Assembly: GCA_031423015.1 (NCBI GenBank)
Contig: JANPER010000164.1
Coordinates: 9,164 to 73,163, forward strand
Direction: 5' to 3'
Length of the DNA stretch: 64,000 nt
Source of the DNA: DATGPD01 sp031423015
Lineage (GTDB): Bacteria; Planctomycetota; UBA1135; UBA2386
Part shown: positions 16,309 to 24,999 of the stretch, piece after piece
Layout: every line of letters begins with the position of its first letter
How positions within the stretch are numbered: position 1 is the stretch's first letter
Made by a program: the position numbers and the translations under genes
Notes under the pieces: generated by a model
What the model was told of the DNA's origin: nothing
What the model saw: only the letters and a program-made list of their open reading frames with translations
The model's database searches: none

Positions 16309-17253
16309 TTGGTCCGGTGGAATGAAATTGAGCACGCCTTGGATTCGCTCAGCAGAAATGAAATGCCGGCGCCACCGGAGCCGCGAGACCATTGTGCGCC
16401 CACGCGGGCGCCCGCAAAAAATTGGGCCGACGTGACCTCATTCACGGTCATGGTCGCCGATCCGGCGCGCGACGCCGACTTGATCGCGCTGGCGGCGCGG
16501 CTGGGCGCACCCGTGGTGGAGGCGGCCCCTGCCATCGGTTGCGTGCTCACTCGAGATCGCGACGGTTTGGTGCTGCGCGCGCCGGTGGCGGGTGGTCGGG
16601 CCGAGGTTCGGGTCGAAGGCACCCGCGCGCGGCCTGGGCTGAGCCTGCGCACGAGCCGGTTGGCGCGCGCGGTCGGCAACGAGCGGCGCGGCCGCGTCAT
16701 CGACGCCACCGCCGGGCTCGGTCGCGACGCCTTCGAACTCGCCGCCCTGGGCTACCGCGTGCTGTTGTGCGAGCGCCACCCGGTGCTCGCCTTCCTGCTG
16801 GCCGACGCCCTCGCCGACCGGCGTTCAGCGGTGGGGCCTGGCTCCATCCGCTGCAAGGCTGGTGCGATGGCCGGCGACGTCTGTCGTCCGCCCATCACCC
16901 CCTTCGACATCGAGTTGCACCAAGGCGACGCACGCCCGCTGTTGGCCACGCTCGTGCCGGGCACGACGCAGGCCGTGTGCCTCGATCCGATGTTCCCGCC
17001 GCGCAGCAAGAGCGCGCAAGTGAAGAAGGAAGCGCAGGTGTTGCAGCTGCTGGTCGGCGAGGAGACCGACACGCACGCGTTGTTCACCGCGGCGTGGCCG
17101 ATCGCGCCGCGCATCGTGGTGAAGCGACCCCTGCACGCCCCTTCCATCGCCGACGACGTGAGCTTCACGGTAGAAGGCCGCGCCGTGCGCTTCGATGTGT
17201 ACCTGACCACCGGTCGCTCGGCGCCAGCGTTCACGCGAACGCCAGCGCCGTGA
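16309..17253 (+). CDS. rsmJ: 16S rRNA (guanine-1516-N2) methyltransferase-like RsmJ
   Basis: A 314-residue class I SAM methyltransferase. SAM-binding VIDATAGLGRDAFELAALGY, CERHPVLAFLLADAL and the catalytic-region CLDPMFPPRSKSAQVKKE, followed by VLQLLVGEE, match RsmJ (DUF548). The extra N-terminal residues before MVADPARD (16450) are not needed for the fold, so the start may be at 16363 or 16450. The gene overlaps convergent prmA by about 23 bases. Confidence 0.85.
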   Translation: MVRWNEIEHALDSLSRNEMPAPPEPRDHCAPTRAPAKNWADVTSFTVMVADPARDADLIALAARLGAPVVEAAPAIGCVLTRDRDGLVLRAPVAGGRAEVRVEGTRARPGLSLRTSRLARAVGNERRGRVIDATAGLGRDAFELAALGYRVLLCERHPVLAFLLADALADRRSAVGPGSIRCKAGAMAGDVCRPPITPFDIELHQGDARPLLATLVPGTTQAVCLDPMFPPRSKSAQVKKEAQVLQLLVGEETDTHALFTAAWPIAPRIVVKRPLHAPSIADDVSFTVEGRAVRFDVYLTTGRSAPAFTRTPAP

Positions 17254-18025
17254 ACTCGTCGACCGCGACGCGGCTTTGCAACGGCAGGCCGAGCGTCGCA
17301 GTCGCCGCACAACACGCATCGACCTGAGCCTGGCCGCGCAAGCCACCGAGCACCAGCAGGCCGGGCGCGCCGCGCCACAGGCGCGCGAGTTCCGCGAGTT
17401 CGTCGCCAAGTTCGGTCGCGGTCATGTTGGCGACGACGACGTCGGCGCGCAGTGAGAGAGTGCGCGGCGACCCGCACACCGCGCGCAGACCGGGCAGCAG
17501 CTCGACCGCGGCGCGCGCCGCATTCAGTTCGATGTCACAGGCGAACAAGTGCCGCGCGCCGCGCGCCGCGCCGTAGAGCGCCAAGATCCCCGAACCCGTG
17601 CCCACGTCGATCAAGGTGTCGACCAGGTCGCGCGGCCAACAGCGATGCAGCGCCAACAGGGCAGCGCGCGTGCTGGCGTGCTCGCCGCTACCGAACGCGC
17701 CGCCGCGCGGCAAGACCAACTCGATGCCGACAAAGTGCGGCAGCCTTTGGACCCACGGCGGACGAACGCACAGGTCTTTTGCGACCAGAATCGGGGCGTC
17801 CTGTTCGAGGCCGGTGTGAAGGAACAGATCGGCGGCAATCGGCAACTCGCGCGCGCGCACGCCTTCGAGCTGCGGCAGGGGCAACACGCCACCGAGCCAC
17901 ACCTCGCAGGCGCCGTCGCGTTCTTCGACGCCACGCACGTCGGCCTGCACGTGCAAGCGGTCGAGCGCCGCGGCGAGTGCCGGCTCGGCGCCTTCGAGCA
18001 GCAGGCGCCGCAGCGGCTCGGTCAC
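17231..18025 (-). CDS. prmA: Ribosomal protein L11 methyltransferase-like PrmA
   Basis: A 264-residue SAM methyltransferase with FGSGEHASTRAALLAL and DVGTGSGILALYGAARG, corresponding to the PrmA substrate and SAM motifs, then VVANMTATELGDEL in place of the usual NI(L/T)A-type catalytic stretch. It would trimethylate ribosomal protein L11. The GTG at 18025 overlaps the upstream flavoprotein stop (GTGA). It is the last gene of secG-yicC-gmk-coaC-prmA. Confidence 0.82.
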   Translation of the reverse strand: MTEPLRRLLLEGAEPALAAALDRLHVQADVRGVEERDGACEVWLGGVLPLPQLEGVRARELPIAADLFLHTGLEQDAPILVAKDLCVRPPWVQRLPHFVGIELVLPRGGAFGSGEHASTRAALLALHRCWPRDLVDTLIDVGTGSGILALYGAARGARHLFACDIELNAARAAVELLPGLRAVCGSPRTLSLRADVVVANMTATELGDELAELARLWRGAPGLLVLGGLRGQAQVDACCAATATLGLPLQSRVAVDEFTALAFA

Positions 18026-18564
18026 GCGAGCGCGGCCAGCACCGCCTCGGGCTCGACCATGCGGCCGATCGCGTCGTAGCCCTCGGCGAGGTGACCGACC
18101 AGCGGGCCGATGATCTCGAAGCCGCGCGCGCGCAACACCTCGACGTTGCGCTGCACGACGGCGCTCAGCCACATCGCGTCGTTCATCGCCGGACACAGCA
18201 GCTTGCGCCCGCGGCAGGTGAGCGCCAGCAGGCACACCGGGTCGTCGGCGGCGCCCGCTGCGAGCTTGGCCAAGAGGTCGGCCGTCGCCGGTGCCACGAC
18301 ATAGACGCTCGCGGCGCGCGCGGCGGCGATGTGCGGCACGGCGCCGTTGGCGTCGATCTGCGTCGACGACAAGATGACTTGCTGGTTGGTGAGGCCGGCG
18401 AACGTGAGCGCGCCGACGAATTCGGTGGCCGCGCGCGTCATCGCTACGCGCACCACGGCCCCGCGCTGCACGAGCTGACTCACCAACGCCGCCACCTTGA
18501 ACGCGGCGATGCCGGCGCCGACCCCGACGAGCACGTTCTTGCCCTTGATGCCGGCGGCGTTCAA
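18022..18564 (-). CDS. Phosphopantothenoylcysteine decarboxylase-type flavoprotein (CoaC domain only)
   Basis: A 180-residue HFCD-family flavoprotein. It has KNVLVGVGAGIAAFKVAALV at the N-terminus, PHIAAAR with the catalytic histidine, APATADLLAKLAAG, and PAMNDAMW, the P-x-M-N-x2-M-W substrate motif. It decarboxylates phosphopantothenoylcysteine in CoA synthesis. In most bacteria CoaC is fused to the CoaB ligase; here the frame ends after the CoaC domain and no CoaB follows. It sits eight bases after gmk. Confidence 0.85.
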   Translation of the reverse strand: MNAAGIKGKNVLVGVGAGIAAFKVAALVSQLVQRGAVVRVAMTRAATEFVGALTFAGLTNQQVILSSTQIDANGAVPHIAAARAASVYVVAPATADLLAKLAAGAADDPVCLLALTCRGRKLLCPAMNDAMWLSAVVQRNVEVLRARGFEIIGPLVGHLAEGYDAIGRMVEPEAVLAALA

Positions 18565-18571
18565 CGTGCCC

Positions 18572-19141
18572 TCACAGCCCGAGCAGCGTGCGTACGCGCG
18601 CCACCGTGGCCTCGATGTCGACGTTGACGATCACGTGGTCGTAGAGGCGCTGGTGCCGCATCTCCTCCTCGGCGATGGCGACGCGCCGATCGATCTCGGT
18701 CGGCGAATCGGTGCCGCGCGTGACCAAGCGGCGACGCAGCTCGTCGAGGCTGGGTGGCGCCAGGAAGATGTAGAGCCCCGGCTCGTTCGCGTCGCGCAGC
18801 TGCTTGGTGCCCTTCACCTCGATCTCCAACAAGAAGATCTTGCCCGCCGCCAGCGCGGCGCGCATCGGCGTGCGCAGCGTGCCGTAGAAGCGGTCGTTGT
18901 ACTCCGCCCACTCCATGAACTCGCCCGCTGCGATCTTGGCCTCGAAGTCGGGGCGCGTCAGGAATCGGTAGTCGACGCCATCGCGCTCGCCGGGGCGGAT
19001 CTTGCGCGTCGTCGCCGACACCGAGAACTCGACGCCCGGCTCGCGCTTGAGCGCCTTGACGACGGTGGTCTTGCCCGAGCCCGACGGGCCCGAGATCACG
19101 ACCATGCGGCCAGCCGCCGCGGGAGTACGCGCGCTACTCAA
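18572..19141 (-). CDS. gmk: Guanylate kinase
   Basis: A 189-residue GMP kinase. P-loop ISGPSGSGKTTVVKAL, GMP-binding SVSATTRKIRPGERDGVDYR and FLEIEVKGTKQLR-like motifs are complete. The length is normal. It overlaps the yicC stop by eight bases. The yicC-gmk pair is widely conserved in bacteria. Confidence 0.96.
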   Translation of the reverse strand: MSSARTPAAAGRMVVISGPSGSGKTTVVKALKREPGVEFSVSATTRKIRPGERDGVDYRFLTRPDFEAKIAAGEFMEWAEYNDRFYGTLRTPMRAALAAGKIFLLEIEVKGTKQLRDANEPGLYIFLAPPSLDELRRRLVTRGTDSPTEIDRRVAIAEEEMRHQRLYDHVIVNVDIEATVARVRTLLGL

Positions 19142-20033
19142 GGTTCGCCACCAGCTCGCGCAGCTTATCGACGCTGGCCTTCATCGACACCACGTCGTGC
19201 GCGATCTCGACGTCTTGGGACTTGCTGCCCACGGTGTTGACCTCGCGCAGCAGCTCTTGCAGCAGGAACTCCAGGGTGCGGCCGATCTCGCCGCCCGCGG
19301 CGAGCAGCTCGCGCACCCGCCCGACGTGCGCGGTGATGCGCTGCAGCTCTTCGGTGATGTCGACGCGATCGGCGTAGAGCGCCACTTCGCGGATCACGTC
19401 GGCCGGAGTGAGTGGCTTGGCCTGATCGGCGAGGACCTCGTTCACCCGCGCGAGCAACCTGGTCCGGTAGTCGGCGAACACCTCGGGCGCGCGCCGCGCC
19501 ACGCGGTCGCGCGCCACGACGAAATCAGCGACCAACCCGGTGACGTAGTCGAGGGTGGCCACCCCCTCGCGTTTTCGCTCATCCATCAGCGCCGCCACGG
19601 CACGTTCGGCGAGTGCCTGGAACTCGGGCGAAGGCTCGCGCGCGGCGCGCGGCGCATCCGGCAGCGCGGCCACGACGCCGGGCACCGCCAGCACGTCACG
19701 CAACTCGATGCGGTCCGACAAGCCCGCGGCGGCGGCGATCGATCGCAACTCGCGCACCGCGTCGAGCAGTGCCTCACGGTCGATGTTGACGCGGCGCGTG
19801 GGGTCGATCGGTTGCGCCTCGACGATGCACGTCACCGTGCCGCGCCGCACCCGTGTGCCGATGGCGCGCTCGAGCACCGGCTCGAGACCTGCGAGCGTGG
19901 GCGGCAAACGGTGCTTGATCGACAATCCGCGGCCGTTGACCGCGCGCAGTTCGATCAGGGTTCGGCCAAACTCAGTGTCGCCGCGCGCCGCGCCGACCCC
20001 GGTCATGCTCAGGACCGGGTTCACGCATTCCAC
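19134..20033 (-). CDS. YicC/YloC-family endoribonuclease
   Basis: A 299-residue protein with the YicC N-terminal signature (SMTGVGAARGDTEFGRTLIE, LRAVNGRGLSIKHRLP) and the C-terminal DUF1732 signature (GRTLEFLLQELLREVNTVGSKSQD). The family degrades certain small RNAs and influences RNA stability. The start at 20033 places SMTG at residue 9, close to the usual position. It overlaps secG by 13 bases and gmk by eight. Confidence 0.92.
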   Translation of the reverse strand: MECVNPVLSMTGVGAARGDTEFGRTLIELRAVNGRGLSIKHRLPPTLAGLEPVLERAIGTRVRRGTVTCIVEAQPIDPTRRVNIDREALLDAVRELRSIAAAAGLSDRIELRDVLAVPGVVAALPDAPRAAREPSPEFQALAERAVAALMDERKREGVATLDYVTGLVADFVVARDRVARRAPEVFADYRTRLLARVNEVLADQAKPLTPADVIREVALYADRVDITEELQRITAHVGRVRELLAAGGEIGRTLEFLLQELLREVNTVGSKSQDVEIAHDVVSMKASVDKLRELVANLE

Positions 20034-20254
20034 AGCATGTGCAGCAGGATCGCCGAGCCCACGAACGCGCCGGCGAGCGAGAACGTGAACTTGCTGATCC
20101 CCCGCGTCTTCACGCCGAAGGTCTCCGCGCCGGAGCCGCCGAAGGCCTCGGCCAAGCCGCCACCCTTACTCTCCTGCAAGAGCACGACGACGCTCAGCAA
20201 AAGGGCAGAGCCAAGGAACAGAATCCAGAGCGCAAGCTTGATGGCAAACCACAT
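20021..20254 (-). CDS. secG: Preprotein translocase subunit SecG
   Basis: A 77-residue membrane protein with two hydrophobic helices flanking VVVLLQESKGGGLAEAFGGS, the SecG signature. It assists SecYE-mediated export. The ATG at 20254 gives the usual N-terminus (MWFAIKLALW); the longer open frame upstream lacks homology. It is the first gene of the minus-strand cluster ending with prmA. Confidence 0.93.
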   Translation of the reverse strand: MWFAIKLALWILFLGSALLLSVVVLLQESKGGGLAEAFGGSGAETFGVKTRGISKFTFSLAGAFVGSAILLHMLWNA

Positions 20255-20538
20255 AGCGGGTGGCGTCGAAAGGGGCGGCGGATGATCGCGGCCGGTAGGG
20301 GCTGGTGCAAGCATTGCGTCCGAAAGGTGAGAGCAACCTGCGGGCTGGGCCAGCGGACCTGTGCCGCGGCGTGACTGGTTGCCGGTCGGCCGGCCACCAG
20401 CGGGCAGGTGGCGCTCCCGCACCGTAGGCCCAGGGAAGCCCAGGGAAGCCCGTCGTCAAGAAAACGGCTTCACGCGTGATGCGCGTGAGCGGCGCGCACT
20501 CACCTCGGCGAGCGCCATCCGCGCTCACCGAGAATGTC
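20255..20538. other. Divergent intergenic region
   Basis: This 284-base gap separates the divergent secG operon and the secreted peptidase-like gene and must hold both promoters. No convincing -35/-10 pair was identified. A short tandem cccagggaag duplication occurs at about 20430-20450. No RNA gene is seen. Confidence 0.5.
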
Positions 20539-22086
20539 ATGAAACAACACGCAACCCACTCACTCTATTCCTCGATCGCCCTGCTTGCCTGTTCGGGTCT
20601 GGTGCGCGCCCAAGGCGTGCGCCAGCAAGTGTCGCCCACGGGACAAGTCGTGCAGACACCGAACCACGAGCGCTGTGATCTGCTCGTCGCCGCGCGCACC
20701 GCAGCGCCGATGTTCATTGCCGGCATCGCTGGTCCGCTCGCCGTCGATCCGACCACGCTCGTGATCCTGCGCGACCGGCGCGGCCTCGACACCGATCTGG
20801 CGCGCAAGCTCGCGCTCGCGCCGGGACAGACGATCGCCTGCCAGCGTTTGGAGCACCACGAGGGTGGCCTGCGCCTGACGCCAGCGATCACCATCGATCT
20901 GCACGCGATGCCACGGCAAGTCGACGACGAATCTGCGTGCCGCACGCGCGCCGAACGCTTTGTGCGGAGCATCGCGGCGAGCGGGATGACGCCAGCTTGG
21001 ACCACGCCGCGCGTCGTCGCCGCGCGCACCGTGCACCGTCCCGACGTGCTCGGCGTCGCCTACTATGAGTTCACCGTCGAACCCAGCGGCTACATCGTGG
21101 TCGCCACCGGCGAGCACGATCGCCCCATCGCGCAGTGGGACCACGCATCGCAGGCGCCCACCGCGGTGCTCGCGAACCAGTCGTCTTCGCCCATCGCCCG
21201 CGTCTTCAAGCTCGACACGCTCAGCTACGTGGCCGAGGACGCCGCCGGCGCGATGGTCTCCCAGCTCAACGCCATGCCGCCGCGCCTCGTCCCCACGGAA
21301 GACGGCCGCAACTGGCGGCAAGAGGCGTGGCGTGACTGGCGCCACCTGAAGACCGACTACCGCGCCACCTACTTGCCGCTGCTCGAGAACCTGCGGCTCG
21401 ATGGCGCGATCTCTTGGATCGCGGAGCGCACACCGCCAATCGGTCCGCTCGACGATTGGTCAGCCACCTCGTACTGGTTTGCGGGCAGCTCGGCCGAGCA
21501 GCGCAACTACAACCAGTGGGTCGAGAACGGCTGCTACGTCGGCTGCGGTCCAGTGGCCTGGGCCATGCTGATCGGCTGGATCGACAATCGCGCCCAGTGG
21601 GATTGGCGTTGGGGCGCGCAGTGGGGCATCTACCGCGCTGGTGGCGGCTACGGCTACAACGTCGTCGCCCCCACGAATGCCGACGCCGGCGTCAACAACG
21701 TCATCCGCGAGATCCGCAGCTGGGTCGGCACGTTCTGCCTGTCGGGCAACGGCGCCACCTATCCGGCGACGATGGGCGGGGTCGGGAACTACCTGCGCTA
21801 TCGCTCACCTGGCTCCGTGCGCACCAACTTCAATCCCGCCGGCTACGCGGCCTGGTATTGCAGCGACGCTGTGGAGTACTCGATCAAGTCGCTCGGCACG
21901 CCAGCGATCATGGGCACCGGGTTCCTGACGCACTACCCGCTCGGCTACGGCTTCGCGCAACGCTCGCGGCAGGTGGCCTGGTGGTTCGAGTACCAGAAGT
22001 GGGTGTATGTCAATCAGGGCTGGGGCGGCGCCGGCAACACCTGGGTCGACGCCACCTCGTGGTTCGCCGGCGAGATCCTGCCGTAA
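20539..22086 (+). CDS. Secreted C10/C39-like cysteine-peptidase-fold protein
   Basis: A 515-residue protein with a signal peptide (MKQHATHSLYSSIALLACSG ending near LVRAQG). The C-terminal half carries NGCYVGCGPVAWAMLIGW, with C332 and C336, the sort of Cys-Gly-Pro helix start that bears the nucleophile in papain-fold C10/C39 peptidases. A later GTGFLTHYPLGYGF (H465) and WVYVNQGWGGAGNTWVD recall the His and N-W-G-W-G-G motifs of streptopain-like enzymes. The N-terminal 250 residues are unassigned and could be a propeptide. Substrate unknown. It converges on the sigma factor gene with six bases between stops. Confidence 0.6.
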   Translation: MKQHATHSLYSSIALLACSGLVRAQGVRQQVSPTGQVVQTPNHERCDLLVAARTAAPMFIAGIAGPLAVDPTTLVILRDRRGLDTDLARKLALAPGQTIACQRLEHHEGGLRLTPAITIDLHAMPRQVDDESACRTRAERFVRSIAASGMTPAWTTPRVVAARTVHRPDVLGVAYYEFTVEPSGYIVVATGEHDRPIAQWDHASQAPTAVLANQSSSPIARVFKLDTLSYVAEDAAGAMVSQLNAMPPRLVPTEDGRNWRQEAWRDWRHLKTDYRATYLPLLENLRLDGAISWIAERTPPIGPLDDWSATSYWFAGSSAEQRNYNQWVENGCYVGCGPVAWAMLIGWIDNRAQWDWRWGAQWGIYRAGGGYGYNVVAPTNADAGVNNVIREIRSWVGTFCLSGNGATYPATMGGVGNYLRYRSPGSVRTNFNPAGYAAWYCSDAVEYSIKSLGTPAIMGTGFLTHYPLGYGFAQRSRQVAWWFEYQKWVYVNQGWGGAGNTWVDATSWFAGEILP

Positions 22087-22092
22087 GCGCGA

Positions 22093-22725
22093 CTACGACG
22101 CCTCGCGGTCGAGCACTCGGTCGATGCGACCGGCCTTGACGTCGAGCACGGTCTCGGCCAAGCGGCCCATCGCCCGCTGCCGCCGCATGCGCGCGGTGTT
22201 GGCCACCGCACCGACGACCTCGCCAATCTCGGCGTCGGTCTTGCCCTGCCAGTGCAGGTCGATGAGCTGCTGATCGTCGGCGTCGAGCAGCAAGAACCCG
22301 AGGCGAAGCCACTCCTCCTGCTCGGCTTGCGCCGCGCGCTCATCAGGCGGCTGCTGGGCGCGGTGCGGCGGATCGAGCATCAACACTGAGTCGGTGCCGA
22401 TCGGTAGTTCGCGGCGCGCCGTGCGTTTGAGCGCGTGTAGGGCGCGATGCTGACCACGGATGACGTTGAGCACGATGGTGGCAAGCAGCACGCGGAACTG
22501 CCCACGGTCGGCCAGCACGAAGCGCGGCCCCTCGCGCAGCACGCGCATCGCCGCCTCCTGCACGAAGTCGTCGGTGTCGCCAAACTTGCGCGCTGGCGCG
22601 TTGCCGAGCCGCCGATGCACGAAGCTGCGAATCCACTCGAGGTCGCGACTCAGCAGGACGCCCAGGGCGTCCCGATCGCCGGCGCGCCAGCGGCTCAGCA
22701 GGTCGAACGTGACGTCGGCGTCCAT
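22093..22725 (-). CDS. ECF-type RNA polymerase sigma factor
   Basis: A 210-residue sigma factor: region 2 (WIRSFVHRRLGNAPARKFGD, TDDFVQEAAMRVLREGPRF) and region 4 (LLDADDQQLIDLHWQGKTDA, EIGEVVGAVANTARMRRQRA). The ATG at 22725 is chosen because the upstream extension is Arg-rich and lies over the end of the sulfatase gene. No anti-sigma factor is adjacent. It starts 34 bases downstream of the sulfatase stop. Confidence 0.85.
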   Translation of the reverse strand: MDADVTFDLLSRWRAGDRDALGVLLSRDLEWIRSFVHRRLGNAPARKFGDTDDFVQEAAMRVLREGPRFVLADRGQFRVLLATIVLNVIRGQHRALHALKRTARRELPIGTDSVLMLDPPHRAQQPPDERAAQAEQEEWLRLGFLLLDADDQQLIDLHWQGKTDAEIGEVVGAVANTARMRRQRAMGRLAETVLDVKAGRIDRVLDREAS

Positions 22726-22759
22726 GACGCTGCGCAATCCTAGGGCCCGCCGCCGCGCC

Positions 22760-24244
22760 CTACTTGCCCTTCTTCTTGCCGTCCTTCTTGTCGTCCTTCT
22801 TGTCCTCGTCGTCCTCGTCGTCGTCGACGCGGCTCTTGCCGACCGGCACCGCGTCCTTCGGCAACAGTTGCCTGAGTTCCGCCTTGGTTTCCGCGAACTC
22901 GGCATGCGCGGCGAGATTGCGCCACTCGTTCGGGTCGTGGTCGTGGTCGTAGAGCTCTTCGCCGCCATCGGCGTAGCGGATGTAGCGCCAGCGCGCAGTA
23001 CGCACCGCATGGTTGCCGAAACCCAAGGTCATGAGCGCGTGGCCCTGCCAGGCAGCACTCGGATCGGTGAGCAGGGGACGCAGACTCTTGCCTTCGACGT
23101 GCGCCGGAATCGGCAGCGCCGACAACTCGCACAGGGTCGGGAACACGCTGAGCAGGTCGACCACGGCGTTGCACGTCTTGCCGACCACGACGCCGGGACC
23201 AGCGAAGATCAACGGCACGTGCGTCGCCTCTTCCCACAGCGTCTCGTTGCCCCAATGCGACTTCTCGCCGAGGTGGAAGCCGTGATCGCCCAGCAGCACG
23301 ACGATGGTGTTGCGCGCGTAGGCGCTGGCGTCGAGCGCGTCGAGCAGCCGCCCCACGTTCATGTCGGTGTAAGCGCAGGCGGCGAGGTAGCCCTGGATCG
23401 CCGCTAGCCAGCGCCCTTGCTTCAGGACCTTGCGATGTTCCTCCAAGTGTTCGGCCATGGCGATCGCGCCCACCGGGAGGTCCGACAAGTCGTTGCCACG
23501 GCGCGCCGGTAGCTTCAGGTCCGCGGCGGGAAAGCGCTGGTAGTACTTGCGCGGCACCGACCACGGCAGGTGCGGCTTGCGCAGCCCACACGCCAAGAAG
23601 AACGGGCTCGCGTGCTTCTTGCCGAGCTTTGTGATGCAGTCGTCGACCACCTGCCAGTCGGGCACGTCCTCGTCTTTGCCATCGATCGGCGCTGGCTCGA
23701 CCAGCCCGTCGAACTTCGTATCCGCCTCGTCGTCCTGTTCGGCGGCGACGAAGTCGCTCCACTCGGAGCCGTAGTGCCGATGGCCGTGGCCGATCTTGCC
23801 CGCGCCGAACACGCTGTATCCCGCGCGCTTCCACGGCACGGTCAAGCCGAGGCCAGCGTGGATGTGTTTCTTCCAGTCGTCGGCGTTGGTGTAGACCCCG
23901 CTCGTCGTGGGGCGCACCCCCGACAGGAGGGCCGAGCGCGACGGATTGCACGCGGGCCCCACGCAATATGCGCGCGTGAAGAGCACGCCACGCGCCGCCA
24001 GCCGATCGATGTTCGGCGTCTTGGCCTGCGGATGGCCAAGACACGACACCCACGCGTTCAGGTCGTCGATCAGGATGAACAGGACATTGGGCGAGGTCAG
24101 GCCCGCGCCGAGGCCGGCGGGCGACTCCGCCGCCGGCCGCGTTGGCGGCTCCGTCTGCGCGGCGCGACTACACGCGGCGAGTCCGGCCGCCACCAGCAGG
24201 CTCGCGATGGCCGACGCCGGCGCGAGGCCGCGGGCGAGGTTCAT
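22760..24244 (-). CDS. Lipoprotein sulfatase (iduronate-2-sulfatase-like)
   Basis: A 494-residue type I sulfatase. The lipobox GLAAC (C25) marks a lipoprotein. Metal-binding NVLFILIDDLNAW and the modification motif CNPSR (C99, to become formylglycine), followed by SALLSGVRPTTSGVY, are clear. LLGDHGFHLGEKSHWGNETL is characteristic of the iduronate-sulfatase-like branch. The last 20 or so residues are Asp/Lys-rich (from DDDEDDEDKKDD), unlike the catalytic fold. It overlaps the tpiA stop by four bases. It would need a formylglycine-generating enzyme for activation. Confidence 0.92.
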   Translation of the reverse strand: MNLARGLAPASAIASLLVAAGLAACSRAAQTEPPTRPAAESPAGLGAGLTSPNVLFILIDDLNAWVSCLGHPQAKTPNIDRLAARGVLFTRAYCVGPACNPSRSALLSGVRPTTSGVYTNADDWKKHIHAGLGLTVPWKRAGYSVFGAGKIGHGHRHYGSEWSDFVAAEQDDEADTKFDGLVEPAPIDGKDEDVPDWQVVDDCITKLGKKHASPFFLACGLRKPHLPWSVPRKYYQRFPAADLKLPARRGNDLSDLPVGAIAMAEHLEEHRKVLKQGRWLAAIQGYLAACAYTDMNVGRLLDALDASAYARNTIVVLLGDHGFHLGEKSHWGNETLWEEATHVPLIFAGPGVVVGKTCNAVVDLLSVFPTLCELSALPIPAHVEGKSLRPLLTDPSAAWQGHALMTLGFGNHAVRTARWRYIRYADGGEELYDHDHDPNEWRNLAAHAEFAETKAELRQLLPKDAVPVGKSRVDDDEDDEDKKDDKKDGKKKGK

Positions 24245-24999
24245 TTCTCGAACTCGATGATCGGCAGGAACTGGTCGGGCCTCAGGCTGGCGCCGCCGAC
24301 GAGGGCTCCATCGACGTCGGGCAAGGCCATGATGGCCTTGATGTTGTCGGGCTTCACACTGCCGCCGTACAGGATGCGCAGGATCTCGGACGCGCTTTCG
24401 CCGAGCTTGCCCTTCACCCACTTGCGGATGCAGGCGTGCGCCGCGGCGATCTGCTCGATGGTCGCCACCTCGCCGGTACCGATCGCCCACACCGGCTCGT
24501 ACGCGACGGTCACTTTGTGCATGTCGTTCTCGCGCACGAACTCGAAGCCGGCCTCGAGTTGCTTCTTGAGCACACGATCGGTGCGGTTGGCACGCCGCTC
24601 TTCGATCGTCTCACCGATGCACAAGACCGGCAGCAGGTCCCCGGCCAGAGCAGCCCGCACTTTCTTGCCCATCCAGTCATCACTCTCGCCAAAGATGTGC
24701 CTTCGTTCGGAGTGACCCACCAGCACTCGATCGGAACCGACCTCGCGCAACATGTGCGCCGCCACCTCGCCGGTGAACGCGCCGTCGGGCTCGTGAAAGA
24801 AGTTCTGCGCGCCGATCCCGAGCGGCGAACCCTGCGCCACCGCGGACACGTCGGCGAGGTACACCGATGGACAGAACACGGCGACCTCCTTGTCGGTGCC
24901 GTCCCCCAGTCTTCCCTTGATCGTCTTGACGAGGTCGAGCGCGCGGGAGCGGTCGAGGTTCATCTTCCAGTTGCCCGCGATGTAAGGTTTTCGGTCCAT
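24241..24999 (-). CDS. tpiA: Triosephosphate isomerase
   Basis: A 252-residue glycolytic enzyme. AGNWKMN carries the catalytic lysine, LVGHSERR the catalytic histidine, VAYEPVWAIGTG the catalytic glutamate, and ILYGGSVKPDN the phosphate-binding loop. The ATG shares one base with the upstream DAHP synthase stop (TGATG at 24999), and its own stop overlaps the sulfatase ATG by four bases. Confidence 0.97.
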   Translation of the reverse strand: MDRKPYIAGNWKMNLDRSRALDLVKTIKGRLGDGTDKEVAVFCPSVYLADVSAVAQGSPLGIGAQNFFHEPDGAFTGEVAAHMLREVGSDRVLVGHSERRHIFGESDDWMGKKVRAALAGDLLPVLCIGETIEERRANRTDRVLKKQLEAGFEFVRENDMHKVTVAYEPVWAIGTGEVATIEQIAAAHACIRKWVKGKLGESASEILRILYGGSVKPDNIKAIMALPDVDGALVGGASLRPDQFLPIIEFEK

